Counted from the first letter of the stretch, positions 9,180 through 18,914 are shown. The stretch: DNA of 64,000 nucleotides from Sporosarcina sp. FSL K6-1522 (GCF_038622445.1 NZ_CP152019.1:2950501-3014500); one strand, 5' to 3'. A program made the numbers and translations. Notes: a model not told the origin generated them from the sequence alone.

Positions 9180-9926
9180 TTGGAAGCACAACAGTACTTG
9201 GCACGATTCACTACGACCGTACCAAATGAAGTCTCTCTACCAATTCTAACGATGCTCCAGCATCAACATTTGCAACATATTCCTTTTGAAAATTTGGATG
9301 TCATTCGAAAAACACCTATTTACCTCAACCTACAGCGAATATTCACCAAGGTGGTAGACAATCATCGCGGGGGCTATTGTTATGAATTGAACGGACTCTT
9401 TCATTGGCTATTAACTGAGCTTGGATTTACTGCACATTTAGTTGCTGCTACTGTGTTAAGGCCGAACGGCGAATGGGCAAAAGCAGAGACGCATGCAGCC
9501 ATACTCGTTCAGCTAGATGTCCCTTACCTGGTCGATGTCGGTTTTGGAGCTGCCACGCCACGCACACCTATTCCACTCGATGGAAGCGAACGAACAGATA
9601 GCAATGGGACTTATAAAGTATCCTCCATTGGCGGACAGACATTTGATCTGACACAGGAAAATGAGGGAGGCAATCGAACACTCTACCGCTTTAATACCGA
9701 CAAGAAAAAACTTATCGACTTCCACGAGGGCTGCGTCTTTAATCAAGTCTCCAAAGAATCGACTTTCACGCATATCGACATTGTTTCCCGCGCGACCCAA
9801 ACAGGGAGGATAACATTAGCGGATCAAACCCTAACAACGGTGGAAAATGGTGTTCAAACAAGTAAGGAACTTTCAATAGAAGAAAAAGCATATACCTTAC
9901 AAAATGTGTTTAAACTCCATATATAA
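9180..9926 (+). CDS. Arylamine N-acetyltransferase
   Basis: Transfers acetyl from acetyl-CoA to the amino group of aryl amines or hydrazines. The catalytic triad is visible: Cys67 in RGGYCYELN, His105 in AETHAAILV and Asp119 in LVDVGFG, at the family spacing (C69/H107/D122 in the archetype). 248 aa is a normal length. The TTG at 9180 follows AAAGGAGTG by a proper spacing; the open frame runs back to 9135 inside the preceding terminator, which cannot be the start. It may depend partly on read-through of that terminator. Physiological substrate unknown; in Bacilli such enzymes detoxify aromatic amines. Confidence 0.93.
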   Translation: MEAQQYLARFTTTVPNEVSLPILTMLQHQHLQHIPFENLDVIRKTPIYLNLQRIFTKVVDNHRGGYCYELNGLFHWLLTELGFTAHLVAATVLRPNGEWAKAETHAAILVQLDVPYLVDVGFGAATPRTPIPLDGSERTDSNGTYKVSSIGGQTFDLTQENEGGNRTLYRFNTDKKKLIDFHEGCVFNQVSKESTFTHIDIVSRATQTGRITLADQTLTTVENGVQTSKELSIEEKAYTLQNVFKLHI

Positions 9927-9936
9927 ATAGGGAAAA

Positions 9937-9974
9937 AAGGGAGTCAAATGAGAATTATCTCATTTGACTCCCTT
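9937..9974. terminator. Bidirectional terminator between NAT and proline dehydrogenase genes
   Basis: 17-bp perfect stem (9937-9953 with 9958-9974), ATTA loop, serving two convergent genes. Confidence 0.92.
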
Positions 9975-9993
9975 GTTCTTGTTCTGTTACTTA

Positions 9994-10962
9994 TTATTTC
10001 TTTTTAGACACTCTACCGAGAACGAATGCACCGGCCGCTAAGCCGATCATCGTATTCGTTTTCTTATTAAATACTTGCTTCACGACAAGATTCAAGTTTT
10101 GAGGCCTTTCTGCAAGACGACGCATGAAATAGCCATACCAATCTTGACCAAACGGTACATATGTGCAGAAGTTGTATCCTTCTTTTGCTAGTTGCAATTG
10201 CATATCCTTCCGGAAGCCATAAAGCATTTGGAATTCAAATTTGTCATTTGAAATATTATGTTCTTTTACAAATTGCTTCACATGATTGATCACATTGTGG
10301 TCATGTGTTGCGATTGAAGTGAATTTTCCGTTCAATAAATGCCACTCGATTAATTTAATATAATTTTCATCAATTTCTTGTTTATCCTGATAAGCAACTT
10401 CAGCTGTTTCTTTATATGCACCTTTTACAATGCGCAAACGGAAGTTTTTGTATTGTTCAAGGTCTTCTTCCGCACGGAAAAAGTATGCTTGAATAACCGT
10501 TCCAATATTATCGTAATCCTTCGACAGTTCATCTAACAGGTCAAACGATAGTTGCAAACGAGCATGGTCTTCCATATCAAAGTTGACGAAAATACCGTAA
10601 CCACTTGCTTTTGAGACGATTTCCCGTAAATTCTCCAAACAGAACTGATAATCGATATCTAAACCAAGTTGTGATGGTTTCAATGAGATATGCGCATCAA
10701 CGCCATGTGTATGAATTGCTTCAATGACACTTAGAATTTGCCCTTTGGCTTCTGTCGCCTCTTCTTCTTTAAAAACAAATTCCCCTAGGTTATCGACCGT
10801 ACAAGAAATTCCGTGTGCATTCAATTCTTTAATGCTTTGAATTGTTTCTTCTACGTTCGTTCCGGCAACAACATTTTGTGCCCCTAATTTTAAACCGTAT
10901 TTTTTAGCTGCGCTATTCAAAAGTTGGTTTTGAGATAAACCGATAAAGAAATCTTTCAACAT
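9994..10962 (-). CDS. putB: Proline dehydrogenase
   Basis: FAD-dependent enzyme oxidising L-proline to 1-pyrroline-5-carboxylate, the first step of proline catabolism, membrane-peripheral. The PutA-type barrel shows RIVKGAYKE and the C-terminal block TYVPFGQDWYGYFMRRLAERP, whose two arginines bind the substrate carboxylate. 322 aa, slightly longer than the Bacillus enzyme because of a hydrophobic tail (IGLAAGAFVLGRV) that may anchor it to the membrane. The start at 10962 follows AAGGAGCG. No pyrroline-5-carboxylate dehydrogenase gene is adjacent, so the second step is encoded elsewhere. Confidence 0.93.
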   Translation of the reverse strand: MLKDFFIGLSQNQLLNSAAKKYGLKLGAQNVVAGTNVEETIQSIKELNAHGISCTVDNLGEFVFKEEEATEAKGQILSVIEAIHTHGVDAHISLKPSQLGLDIDYQFCLENLREIVSKASGYGIFVNFDMEDHARLQLSFDLLDELSKDYDNIGTVIQAYFFRAEEDLEQYKNFRLRIVKGAYKETAEVAYQDKQEIDENYIKLIEWHLLNGKFTSIATHDHNVINHVKQFVKEHNISNDKFEFQMLYGFRKDMQLQLAKEGYNFCTYVPFGQDWYGYFMRRLAERPQNLNLVVKQVFNKKTNTMIGLAAGAFVLGRVSKKK

Positions 10963-11068
10963 GGGAAGTCGCTCCTTAGTACATATTTTATCAATTTAAT
11001 TATATCACATTTACCTGCGAAAATTGCAATAAAAATTCACGCAGAAATGGTCATGATTCGACATAAAT

Positions 11069-11749
11069 TTAGTGTTGGCGAGATGAAAAACGTTTTTCGA
11101 AAAACTCTTGCCCTAGTTCGACAAGTAAGCTGATTCCCCAGTATACAAAACCGACAAGGATATACACTGTCAAATAGTCAAATTCTCTACCGCCGACAAT
11201 TTTCGCCCTTTGGAACAATTCAGGGACGGTAATCATCGCAGCTAACGAGGAGGCTTTGATGAGATCGAGCAAGACATTCGACAATGGCGGTATAGCAATT
11301 CTTATCGCTTGCGGAATAATGACAGAAAACATCGTTTGCCAATATGTCATGCCTAGCGCAGTTGCCGCTTCCCATTGCCCTTTGTCGACAGCGTTCAACG
11401 CTGAGCGATGAATTTCAGCCATATATGCTGAAGAATGCAAACTAAATCCGATTAGCGCCGCTGTCACTGCGGATAGTTGAATCCCAATATTCGGCAATCC
11501 AAAATACAAGAGAAACAAAAATACAAGCATCGGCGTTCCCCGCATATATGAAATAAAGAAACGTGACGGCCATCTTACGACAAACCACTTGGAACCTCGC
11601 CCTAGCGCCAATATAAAGCCTAGGACGAGCCCACACGCCATACCACCAAACGAAATGAGAATGGTATAACCGATCCCCTGAAGAATATAGGGCAATGACG
11701 TAATCGCAAGTTGCACATCAAATATATTTCCCCATTCAATTGTTGCCAT
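11069..11749 (-). CDS. Amino-acid ABC transporter permease (HisM type)
   Basis: 226-aa polar-amino-acid permease with about five membrane segments and the EAA loop EAATALGMTYWQTMFSVIIPQA typical of the His/Glu/Gln family (quoted motif core: EAATALGMTYWQ). It begins 20 bp after the binding protein gene ends, so the two form an operon. No ATP-binding subunit follows; proline dehydrogenase comes next with its own start. The transporter therefore needs an ATPase encoded elsewhere. Homodimer expected. Substrate not predictable beyond a polar amino acid. Confidence 0.9.
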   Translation of the reverse strand: MATIEWGNIFDVQLAITSLPYILQGIGYTILISFGGMACGLVLGFILALGRGSKWFVVRWPSRFFISYMRGTPMLVFLFLLYFGLPNIGIQLSAVTAALIGFSLHSSAYMAEIHRSALNAVDKGQWEAATALGMTYWQTMFSVIIPQAIRIAIPPLSNVLLDLIKASSLAAMITVPELFQRAKIVGGREFDYLTVYILVGFVYWGISLLVELGQEFFEKRFSSRQH

Positions 11750-11769
11750 ACGTCAAGCCGCCCTCCCAC

Positions 11770-12648
11770 TTATTCAAAGTCAAACGCTTGCTCAACGGAG
11801 ACATCTTCGCCGCCGAAGAACTCCTTCGACAATGTAGAAATTGTCCCATCCGCATGCAAATCAGCAAGTACAGTATTCACCTGCTTCAATAGTTCATCAT
11901 TATCTTTTTTCATAATGATTGCTTGGACATTCGGGTGATATTTAATTGTTGGGTGAATCATAATTTCAAACTCTGGAAACGCAGCAAGTGCTAATTTCTG
12001 CAAATAGTAGTCATTCAAAATTACATCCGTACGTTTTAAATCTACATCTCTCAAGTACACATCGTTCGTTACATTATCGTAAATCACTTCTTCTACACCA
12101 TAGTCACGCCCAACTTGCATATAAACAGACGTCGCCGCTCCAGCAGCTTTTTTCCCTTTTAAGTCTTCTAACGACTCAATACCTGAATGATCAGCTTTAC
12201 GGACAATTGCCGTTCCAAAAGAGTATTTGTAAGGGTCAGAAAACGTAAATTTCGCTTCACGTTCTGGTGTAATTTCAATATCATTTACTGCGAGATCCAC
12301 TTGGCCACTGTTCAGAGATGTAAGCATTCCATCTAGCCCCATCTCAACAAAGCGAATATCTAGCTCCAAGCGCTTTCCGATTTCCCTCATAATTTCTACT
12401 TCGTAGCCTGTTAGCTCTTCTGTGTCGCTGTCATGGTAGGATGCCGGGTAAAGCGTTCCCGATGTTGCTACAACAATTTCTTTATTTTCAATCACTTTAT
12501 CCCATACTGTTGCTGATGCTTTTTCTTTATTTCCGTTGCTGGATTTTGCACCCTCGTCTTCAGTATTCCCGCAAGCAGTCAATATCAACAACATTGCTAA
12601 CGTAAAAACAGACAGTATAATTGCCCTAAACTGGAATTTGTTTCGCAT
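11770..12648 (-). CDS. Amino-acid ABC transporter substrate-binding lipoprotein
   Basis: 292-aa solute-binding protein of the SBP_bac_3 family. It starts with a lipoprotein signal peptide (hydrophobic 9-25, lipobox LTAC with Cys26) followed by a polar linker and the two-lobe domain (GYEVEIMREIGKRL, LNSGQVDLAVNDIEITPER). It anchors outside the membrane and delivers an amino acid to the permease encoded just downstream. The start at 12648 follows AAGGAGAAG. Closest families bind glutamine, histidine, arginine or cystine; the ligand cannot be chosen from sequence alone. Confidence 0.92.
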   Translation of the reverse strand: MRNKFQFRAIILSVFTLAMLLILTACGNTEDEGAKSSNGNKEKASATVWDKVIENKEIVVATSGTLYPASYHDSDTEELTGYEVEIMREIGKRLELDIRFVEMGLDGMLTSLNSGQVDLAVNDIEITPEREAKFTFSDPYKYSFGTAIVRKADHSGIESLEDLKGKKAAGAATSVYMQVGRDYGVEEVIYDNVTNDVYLRDVDLKRTDVILNDYYLQKLALAAFPEFEIMIHPTIKYHPNVQAIIMKKDNDELLKQVNTVLADLHADGTISTLSKEFFGGEDVSVEQAFDFE

Positions 12649-12878
12649 TTGACTTCTCCTTCTTATGAATTTATTATGTATCGAATAATAGATACATACG
12701 AAGTATAAAGTATTCGTGACTTTGATGTAAGCCTTTTATGAACAAATTTTAAATAATACATAAAAAAACGAACGAAAAGTGTAAATAAATCACTAATTCT
12801 AATGAATTTTGCTATTTAATTATGCTATATTTGTAATTTATAGCATACATATTTTAAAAGTGGAAGGAGCTGTGCACG

Positions 12879-13817
12879 ATGCGATTTTTTTGGAATGTCC
12901 TGGATAGTAAATGGCTAATACCTGCCTCACTTCGAGGTTTTTCACAAGTGATGCTCATCGAAAACACCTTGTCAGGCTGTCTCATCCTTTTTGGACTTGT
13001 CTTATATTCACCAACGTTTGCATCGATAGCACTACTTTCCTCAATCGTTGGAACAGTAACTGGTTACTATTATGGGGGAGACAAACAAGCTGCTCACCAA
13101 GGAATTTACGGATTCAACTCTTTATTGAGTGGAATAGCCGTCACTTTATTTCTACAAAGTGATTGGCGTTGGATGATTGCTCTCTTCGCAGCATTACTTG
13201 CCGCACTCATGATGATTGGAGTAACCAAAATTTTAGCCAAGTGGAATATCCCGATTCTCACTTTTCCATTTGTCTTCGTCACCTGGATGGGGCTTCTCGC
13301 AACCTATCAAATCAACCCGGTAGCTATCAACCCCGCATTCGTCGCATCCTCACCCGTTAAATGGAATTTACCGATGGAACATGCACCGCATTTCTTTTTA
13401 GGCTTAATCAAAGGCGTTGGTGAAGTCTTCATCATCGATTCGATTTCAGCTGGCTCACTCATCTTAATAGCTCTTTTTGTAGCGGGCTGGCGGTACGGAG
13501 TATATGCCATTATTGGAACATTCGTTTCATGGCTTACGGCTTTATCCTTTGGCGTCAATACAGAGATGCTTGATCTAGGATTGTATAATTACAATGCGGT
13601 ATTAACGATGATTGCGATTGGTCTGGCGTTCGATGATAAAAGAAGATTTTTACTTGTAGGTATATTCGCTGCCGCTATGACGGTGCCGATTACAGCTGGG
13701 CTAGACCTATTACTCAATCCACTGGGACTACCGATATTGACATTTCCTTTCATTATTAGTACATGGTTGTTTTTAGCCTTCCGAAAAGCATTGCCAAAAA
13801 TGGAAGTGACCCTATGA
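12879..13817 (+). CDS. Urea transporter (UT family)
   Basis: 312-aa channel-like protein with the repeated-fold pattern of urea transporters: two homologous halves each holding the NxxLxG-type signature (GIYGFNSLLSGIAVTLF near 93-109 and GLYNYNAVLTMIAIG near 236-250). Conserved prolines in PILTFPFVFVTWM and PILTFPFIISTWL mark the two halves. It conducts urea down its gradient. AAGGAG lies just upstream of ATG 12879. Monocistronic with its own terminator; no urease genes lie in the window. The divergent neighbour is the amino-acid binding protein, so the 230-bp gap carries two promoters. Confidence 0.92.
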   Translation: MRFFWNVLDSKWLIPASLRGFSQVMLIENTLSGCLILFGLVLYSPTFASIALLSSIVGTVTGYYYGGDKQAAHQGIYGFNSLLSGIAVTLFLQSDWRWMIALFAALLAALMMIGVTKILAKWNIPILTFPFVFVTWMGLLATYQINPVAINPAFVASSPVKWNLPMEHAPHFFLGLIKGVGEVFIIDSISAGSLILIALFVAGWRYGVYAIIGTFVSWLTALSFGVNTEMLDLGLYNYNAVLTMIAIGLAFDDKRRFLLVGIFAAAMTVPITAGLDLLLNPLGLPILTFPFIISTWLFLAFRKALPKMEVTL

Positions 13818-13822
13818 CAAAC

Positions 13823-13848
13823 CCCACAGAAGATTGTTCTTCTGCGGG
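13823..13848. terminator. Terminator between urea transporter and chemoreceptor genes
   Basis: 11-bp stem with one mismatch (13823-13833 with 13838-13848), followed by a T-rich stretch; shared by convergent genes. Confidence 0.8.
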
Positions 13849-13877
13849 ATTATTTTCAGCAAGCTATCATTGTCGAT

Positions 13878-15578
13878 TTATAGTTTAAATTGGCCGACTA
13901 CTTCTTCTAGTTCTTGTGCAATTTGATTCGTTTCATTCGAACGAATAGTCACCTCGTCAATTGCCGCACATGTTTCTTCCGTTGCTGTAGAAATCGTTGC
14001 AGACATTTCTTCGATTCCTTGAATGGAGTGCGTCAACTCACTAATTAACGTAACAACACGACTGGAATTTTCAGCTTCGTCCGTTGTCAGCGCCGATATC
14101 AAACGAATATCATTTACAGTTTCGGTGACAGCATTTGAAATATTGCTTAGTGATTGTGCCGTTAAACGCACAGTTTCTGTACCTGTTTCAATTAGTTTTG
14201 TACTTTCTGATGTAGAAGTAACCACTTGTCCAATACTTTCAGTGATTGCCTGCACCAACTTTTCAACTTCCAACACTTCATCATTCGATTGCTCTGCTAA
14301 CTTTCGAACTTCCTCTGCAACGACAGCAAAACCTTTACCATGCTCTCCTGCGCGAGCCGCCTCAATCGAAGCATTCAATGCAAGTAAATTAGTTTGGGCA
14401 GCGATTGCCGCTATAGAGCCTGTTATATCCTGAATTTTCGTTGTTGATTCAATCAAGTTCTCAATGGTTCCGCTTGCCTCAACGGAAGACTCTCGAATTC
14501 TTTCCATGTCACTACGAATATCATTGACACGCAGTCTACCTTGTTCGGCAATTTGCATCGTCTTTTGTGAATTCTCTGCACTAAAATCCGCTTTTTCTTT
14601 CGAGTTTTGCAGATTATTGGCAAGAGACACCAAAATTTCTGATGCATGTTCTGCACTATGCGTTCCATCCGAAATAGAAACCGCCGTGTCATTCATATTA
14701 TGGGCTACTTGTTGAATTGCGACTTGCATTTCATTCAACGAAGTGGCTGTTGCAGCTGAATTTTGCGCGAGCTGTAAAGAAGTCGATTGGATCGTTCCAA
14801 TAACCGTACGCAAATGTGCAGTCATCATATTCAATGTGCGACCTAGATCGCCAACCTCATCATTACTTTTTATTACAATATCTTCAATCGCTAGGTCACC
14901 GTCCGCAATCTTTTTCGCATGCGCAATAAGAGTCGATATCGGTTTTGTTTTACGTCTGATTAAGTACAGCGTGACAATCGATGCCAAAAACATCGGGATC
15001 AGACTGACTAAAATACCATTTCGTACAACATCCCATGTTCGATCTGCAACAATTGAACCATCAAAATCGATGACGCTAATGGCAATGATTTCACCACTTG
15101 AATCATGATTTTCAAAGATTGGTGCATAGCCCGATAAACGCTCTAATCCTTGGAATTCATAGAGCTCTGAATAAGTAGAGTGTTTCATTTCCAATAACTT
15201 TTTGATAGCTTTCTCATCCAGCGGAACCATATCGCCCGGTTTTAACCCTTTCGCTCGTGAATTGTCATCTAAGGCTAGAATTTTACCATTTAAATCTAAG
15301 ATATACTGTGTTTCAAAAATATCTTTATGTTCAATCGTCCAGTTGATTTGTTTACCGACTTGATCCATTACGTCACGATCGCCGTCAAGCATTTTCACTA
15401 CATCTTCCGCCCGGATTAGTCCTGTTGTAATGTTGGCACAGCCGTATGCTTCTATGCCTGCTGCATCATATAACTTGTCATATGCGGTTTTGTATGTTGC
15501 TACAGACGTAATCGCTAACATCGCAATCATTATGCCTACAATAATAGTCCCTAGCTGTACGGTCAATGAATTTTTCAC
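13878..15578 (-). CDS. Methyl-accepting chemotaxis protein
   Basis: 566-aa membrane chemoreceptor. Order: membrane helix (about 7-27), extracellular single-Cache-like sensor (about 28-185), second helix (about 188-208), HAMP domain (about 210-265) and a long cytoplasmic signalling coil whose tip contains [20 protein letters not shown] and [18 protein letters not shown], the CheA/CheW-binding hairpin. GTG 15578 has AGGGGG seven bases upstream; the open frame back to 15614 lacks a site. Ligand unknown. A CheV coupling protein is encoded at 53 kb, so chemotaxis is active in this organism. Confidence 0.93.
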   Translation of the reverse strand: MKNSLTVQLGTIIVGIMIAMLAITSVATYKTAYDKLYDAAGIEAYGCANITTGLIRAEDVVKMLDGDRDVMDQVGKQINWTIEHKDIFETQYILDLNGKILALDDNSRAKGLKPGDMVPLDEKAIKKLLEMKHSTYSELYEFQGLERLSGYAPIFENHDSSGEIIAISVIDFDGSIVADRTWDVVRNGILVSLIPMFLASIVTLYLIRRKTKPISTLIAHAKKIADGDLAIEDIVIKSNDEVGDLGRTLNMMTAHLRTVIGTIQSTSLQLAQNSAATATSLNEMQVAIQQVAHNMNDTAVSISDGTHSAEHASEILVSLANNLQNSKEKADFSAENSQKTMQIAEQGRLRVNDIRSDMERIRESSVEASGTIENLIESTTKIQDITGSIAAIAAQTNLLALNASIEAARAGEHGKGFAVVAEEVRKLAEQSNDEVLEVEKLVQAITESIGQVVTSTSESTKLIETGTETVRLTAQSLSNISNAVTETVNDIRLISALTTDEAENSSRVVTLISELTHSIQGIEEMSATISTATEETCAAIDEVTIRSNETNQIAQELEEVVGQFKL

Positions 15579-15821
15579 TATGTTTCCCCCTAGTATTCTA
15601 CGAGCTTCATACATATTACCTACCCTATCCTTCTATAATACTCTATTTCCTAATAGAAACAAAGCCCCAAAAGTCATTAACTGTTCATTATTGTCAAGAA
15701 AAAGCAGTGCTTAATATAACCAAATAATACACCGCACTGCCTGATAGAATGTTCAACTTAGACTATCCTCCTACTAATTTCATAATAGCCGTTACATTTC
15801 CTCTCCATTATAGTTCAACTT

Positions 15822-15848
15822 TTGTTCAACCAAACACTTTTGTATAAT
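15822..15848 (+). promoter_or_regulatory. Promoter of the MarR-family gene
   Basis: TATAAT at 15843-15848; a poor -35 (TTTTGT 15820-15825 at 17 bp, or TTGTTC 15822-15827 at 15 bp). Two GTTCAAC direct repeats (15813-15819, 15824-15830), 11 bp apart, flank the -35 and could bind a regulator. Confidence 0.5.
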
Positions 15849-15901
15849 AATAGTGGTACAATGAAGGGGAACGGGTACTACCTATTTTGGAGGTTTTATG
15901 G

Positions 15902-16324
15902 ATGTCTGAAAAAACGATTTTTGAATTACTTCACTCTTTTGAGCAAGTGAATCACAAAATGATTGTTCGTTGGAAAAGAAAATCTGCGCATGATCTCGGT
16001 ATTTCACATATTGTTGTCTTGCACGAGTTGCGACAAGATGGTGAGGTTCGCCCTTCCGATTTAGCGAAAAGATTAGGTTTCACACCTGCTTCGCTCACAC
16101 ATCTCTCTACTAAACTTTCCAATCAGGATTTGATTATCCGTAGACAAGATGATACCGATCGTCGTACTACCTATTGGTCAATCAGTGAAAAAGGCATCGC
16201 TTTGCTAGAACAAGCCCAAAAAGATGGACAAGGAACGCGACGTGAACTATTCGCTCACCTATCTGAGGAAGAACAAGAGACTTTATTAGCTATCTATCAA
16301 AAACTTGATCAATCGCTAGACTAA
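15902..16324 (+). CDS. MarR-family transcriptional regulator
   Basis: 140-aa winged-helix regulator. The HTH lies around residues 52-75 (PSDLAKRLGFTPASLTHLSTKL) and the wing holds the D-DRR-T signature (DDTDRRTTYWSIS). Flanking helices form the dimer interface. ATG 15902 is eight bases after GGAGG; the frame is open to a TTG at 15887 that overlaps the ribosome site. It stands alone between its promoter and a long terminator; the convergent SDR gene is a possible target but is not divergent, so the regulon is unknown. Confidence 0.9.
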   Translation: MSEKTIFELLHSFEQVNHKMIVRWKRKSAHDLGISHIVVLHELRQDGEVRPSDLAKRLGFTPASLTHLSTKLSNQDLIIRRQDDTDRRTTYWSISEKGIALLEQAQKDGQGTRRELFAHLSEEEQETLLAIYQKLDQSLD

Positions 16325-16378
16325 TGGCACTATACAAAAAGAGCACCCCAGTCGGGATGCTCTTTTTGTATAGTGCCA
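16325..16378. terminator. Long bidirectional terminator
   Basis: An unusually long stem of about 25 bp with one mismatch, from TGGCAC at 16325 to GTGCCA at 16378, with poly-A and poly-T tracts inside the arms; serves the MarR gene and the convergent SDR. Confidence 0.9.
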
Positions 16379-16429
16379 TCGAAGTTGTCTCGCTCACTGT
16401 AACTGCTAGACCGCTTTATGTTTAGCGAC

Positions 16430-17239
16430 TTATTTTGCTTGTACCTTCGCCATATACGCTTGGAAATCGGCGATGCTTGGATTGCCAGAATAATGTCCAC
16501 CTTCGACTTGAATCGTTTGTCCTGTGATGAATTTAGATTCATCTGAAGCTAAAAATACGACAGTATGACCGATATCATCTGCTTCTCCATGATATGGGAG
16601 CGCATTAAATTTACCGAAAATATCTAGTACTTCCTGTGGCATATTACGTTCTGCAGCAGGTGTCAAGATTAAACCTGGTGCAATAGCATTACAACGAATG
16701 CTATCTTTGCCGTATTGTGCCGCAATATATTTCGTCAAATTGACTACAGCTGCTTTGGATGCACCGTAAGCCGAACGAACAGCATCACCTGCAAAAGCAG
16801 CCATTGACGCTGTATTAATAATAGAACCCCCGCCCGCTTTTTGCATATGCGGAATCGCATAACGGCTACCAATTAAGACGCTCTTTGCGTTAACATCCAT
16901 CAAACGATCCCATTCTTCTAAATCGATATTTACGACATCCAAATCTTTTTGTAAATTCGATAGGCCAACATTATTATAAAGAACAGTAATCGTGCCAAAC
17001 TGTTCAACTGTGAAATCGATTGCTTCTTTAATAGACTGCTCTTCACCAGCATTCAAAAAGATGCCGACTGCTTCGCTGCCTTGTTTGTTAATCTCCTCCG
17101 CGGCTTGTTTTGCACCTTCCACGTTAAAATCCGCAATGACGACTTTCGCGCCTTCTTTTGCCAATAATGTTGCAGCGGATAAACCAATTCCCGACGCGCC
17201 ACCTGTTACTAAGGCAACTTTCCCTTGTACTCTGCCCAT
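16430..17239 (-). CDS. Short-chain dehydrogenase/reductase
   Basis: 269-aa classical SDR. Cofactor motif TGGASGIG (about 12-19), Asp after the second strand (VIADFN) suggesting NAD(H), NNVG, catalytic Ser in INTASMAAF and YGASK (Tyr/Lys). Closest annotated types are glucose-1-dehydrogenase or general 3-oxoacyl/alcohol dehydrogenases; the substrate is not determined by sequence. ATG 17239 follows GAGGG; the frame extends to 17260. Monocistronic. Confidence 0.88.
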   Translation of the reverse strand: MGRVQGKVALVTGGASGIGLSAATLLAKEGAKVVIADFNVEGAKQAAEEINKQGSEAVGIFLNAGEEQSIKEAIDFTVEQFGTITVLYNNVGLSNLQKDLDVVNIDLEEWDRLMDVNAKSVLIGSRYAIPHMQKAGGGSIINTASMAAFAGDAVRSAYGASKAAVVNLTKYIAAQYGKDSIRCNAIAPGLILTPAAERNMPQEVLDIFGKFNALPYHGEADDIGHTVVFLASDESKFITGQTIQVEGGHYSGNPSIADFQAYMAKVQAK

Positions 17240-17358
17240 CTGTAAACCCTCTTTCTTCATTTGCTATCTCTACAAAATCTATTTTAACATTAAAATAGAT
17301 AAGTTGGAATAGAAATGCATGTTGTCTCCTGAAGAAATAGGGCATGCTCATTTCTTGA

Positions 17359-17566
17359 TCAATTACACCTCGGCGTCATTGCGTCCAGATTTTTTTCGAG
17401 CTCGCTCGAAATGCTCCCCTAAAAAATCTGTGACATCCGCCGGAGGCTTTATCTTCGTTCAGCCGGTGTTGAACACCCACTGAACAGGAAACAAAACCGC
17501 ATTCATCTCGCCACCTATCGAGGTGGGAGTATTCTGCTGAACGAAGATAAATTAACGCATAATTGA
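17359..17566. repeat. Nested-palindrome intergenic element (putative dispersed repeat)
   Basis: About 208 bp between the SDR and ilvA, with no gene. Outer 7-bp inverted ends TCAATTA (17359-17365) and TAATTGA (17560-17566); a 16-bp perfect inverted pair TTTATCTTCGTTCAGC (17448-17463) and its complement (17536-17551); a 10-bp pair CAGATTTTTT/AAAAAATCTG (17382-17391, 17421-17430) around the palindrome CGAGCTCGCTCG; and hairpins GGTGTTGAACACC and CCACCTATCGAGGTGG. The density of nested hairpins suggests a REP/MITE-like repeat or a structured RNA, not a promoter region. No T-box motif was found before ilvA. Confidence 0.6.
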
Positions 17567-17588
17567 GAACATTCTTATGTTCTTTTTA
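17566..17588 (+). terminator. Weak hairpin with T-run upstream of ilvA
   Basis: AGAACAT (17566-17572) pairs with ATGTTCT (17577-17583) followed by TTTT; could end transcription entering from the repeat or act in the ilvA leader. Confidence 0.4.
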
Positions 17589-17645
17589 ACTATTTCATGG
17601 TATCATTGAAAAATGTTCAAATGAAAAGGAAGAAGATGATCGCAT

Positions 17646-18914
17646 ATGTATCTAGCAAACACAGAACAAAAAAACATCCAAGTAGAAGATATTCTTATTG
17701 CCAATCAGTTGTTAAAAGATGTAGTTGTGCATACGCCGCTACAAAAGGACGAACGTCTATCTGAAAAATACGATTGCCATGTCTATATTAAAAGGGAAGA
17801 CTTGCAACATGTTCGTTCCTTTAAACTACGAGGTGCCTACTATAAGATTAAAACACTTGAAGATCAAGCGCGTGAAAAAGGCATTATCTGTGCCAGCGCG
17901 GGTAACCATGCGCAAGGTGTAGCCTATGCATGTGCTCATTTAGGAATAGACGGCAAAATTTATATGCCACAAACAACACCTAAACAGAAAGTGAACCAGG
18001 TGCGAATGTTTGGCCGCAATTACGTTGAAATCATTTTAGTCGGCGACACATTTGACGATTCCTTTGCAGAAGCTGAAAAATGTGCAGTCGCAGAAGACAG
18101 AATCTTCATTCATCCTTTCGATGACGCTGATATTATTGCTGGTCAAGGAACTGTTGCAGTTGAAGTGATGAATGACATCGAAGAGCCTATTGATTTTATC
18201 TTTGCAAGTATCGGTGGTGGCGGTCTTATTTCTGGCGTCAGCACCTATATCAAAAACTTATCCCCACAGACACGTATAGTTGGTGTGGAGCCAGCAGGTG
18301 CAGCAAGTATGAAGGCGGCTTTTAACAATGATCACATTACAACGTTAGAATCCATCGATAAGTTTGTCGATGGGGCGGCTGTGCAATGCGTCGGTCAACT
18401 GACATTCGATGTTTGTAGTCAATATGTAGACGATATCATTCCCGTACCCGAAGGCAAAGTCTGCTCGGCAATTTTAAGCCTATACAACGAACATGCCATC
18501 ATTGCAGAACCTGCAGGTGCATTACCAATCGCAGCTTTAGATTTCTATAAAGATCAAATCAAAGGTAAATCCGTTGTCTGCATTATTAGTGGCGGCAATA
18601 ATGATATTGGAAGAATGCAAGAAATCAAAGAAAAATCATTAATTTATGAAGGTTTACTTTATTACTTCATCGTAAACTTCCCGCAACGCTCCGGCGCACT
18701 GCGTCAGTTTTTGGATAAAGTGCTCGGTCCAGATGATGACATTACAACCTTTGAATATACGAAGAAAAACAATAAAGAAAGTGGTCCTGGACTCGTCGGT
18801 GTTGAAATTAAAAGAAAAGAAGACTATGCAGGTCTTATCCAACGCATGAACGAATGCGGCTTCTCTTATAAAGAAGTCAACAACGATAGCACGTTATTCG
18901 GCTTGCTCATTTAA
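17646..18914 (+). CDS. ilvA: Threonine dehydratase (biosynthetic)
   Basis: PLP enzyme deaminating L-threonine to 2-oxobutanoate, the first step of isoleucine synthesis. PLP lysine Lys60 in RSFKLRGAYYK, phosphate-binding SAGNHAQG and GGGGLISG, and a C-terminal ACT-like regulatory domain (about 335-420) that gives isoleucine feedback in this family. At 422 aa it matches the Bacillus type with one regulatory domain. ATG 17646 follows AAAAGGAAG. It is alone, not with ilvBHC-leu genes, and has its own terminator. Confidence 0.94.
   Translation: MYLANTEQKNIQVEDILIANQLLKDVVVHTPLQKDERLSEKYDCHVYIKREDLQHVRSFKLRGAYYKIKTLEDQAREKGIICASAGNHAQGVAYACAHLGIDGKIYMPQTTPKQKVNQVRMFGRNYVEIILVGDTFDDSFAEAEKCAVAEDRIFIHPFDDADIIAGQGTVAVEVMNDIEEPIDFIFASIGGGGLISGVSTYIKNLSPQTRIVGVEPAGAASMKAAFNNDHITTLESIDKFVDGAAVQCVGQLTFDVCSQYVDDIIPVPEGKVCSAILSLYNEHAIIAEPAGALPIAALDFYKDQIKGKSVVCIISGGNNDIGRMQEIKEKSLIYEGLLYYFIVNFPQRSGALRQFLDKVLGPDDDITTFEYTKKNNKESGPGLVGVEIKRKEDYAGLIQRMNECGFSYKEVNNDSTLFGLLI

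Noticed and set aside
17260..17645. T-box riboswitch before ilvA
   Set aside because: No AGGGTGGNACCGCG-like sequence and no specifier-loop layout; the hairpins fit a palindromic repeat better.
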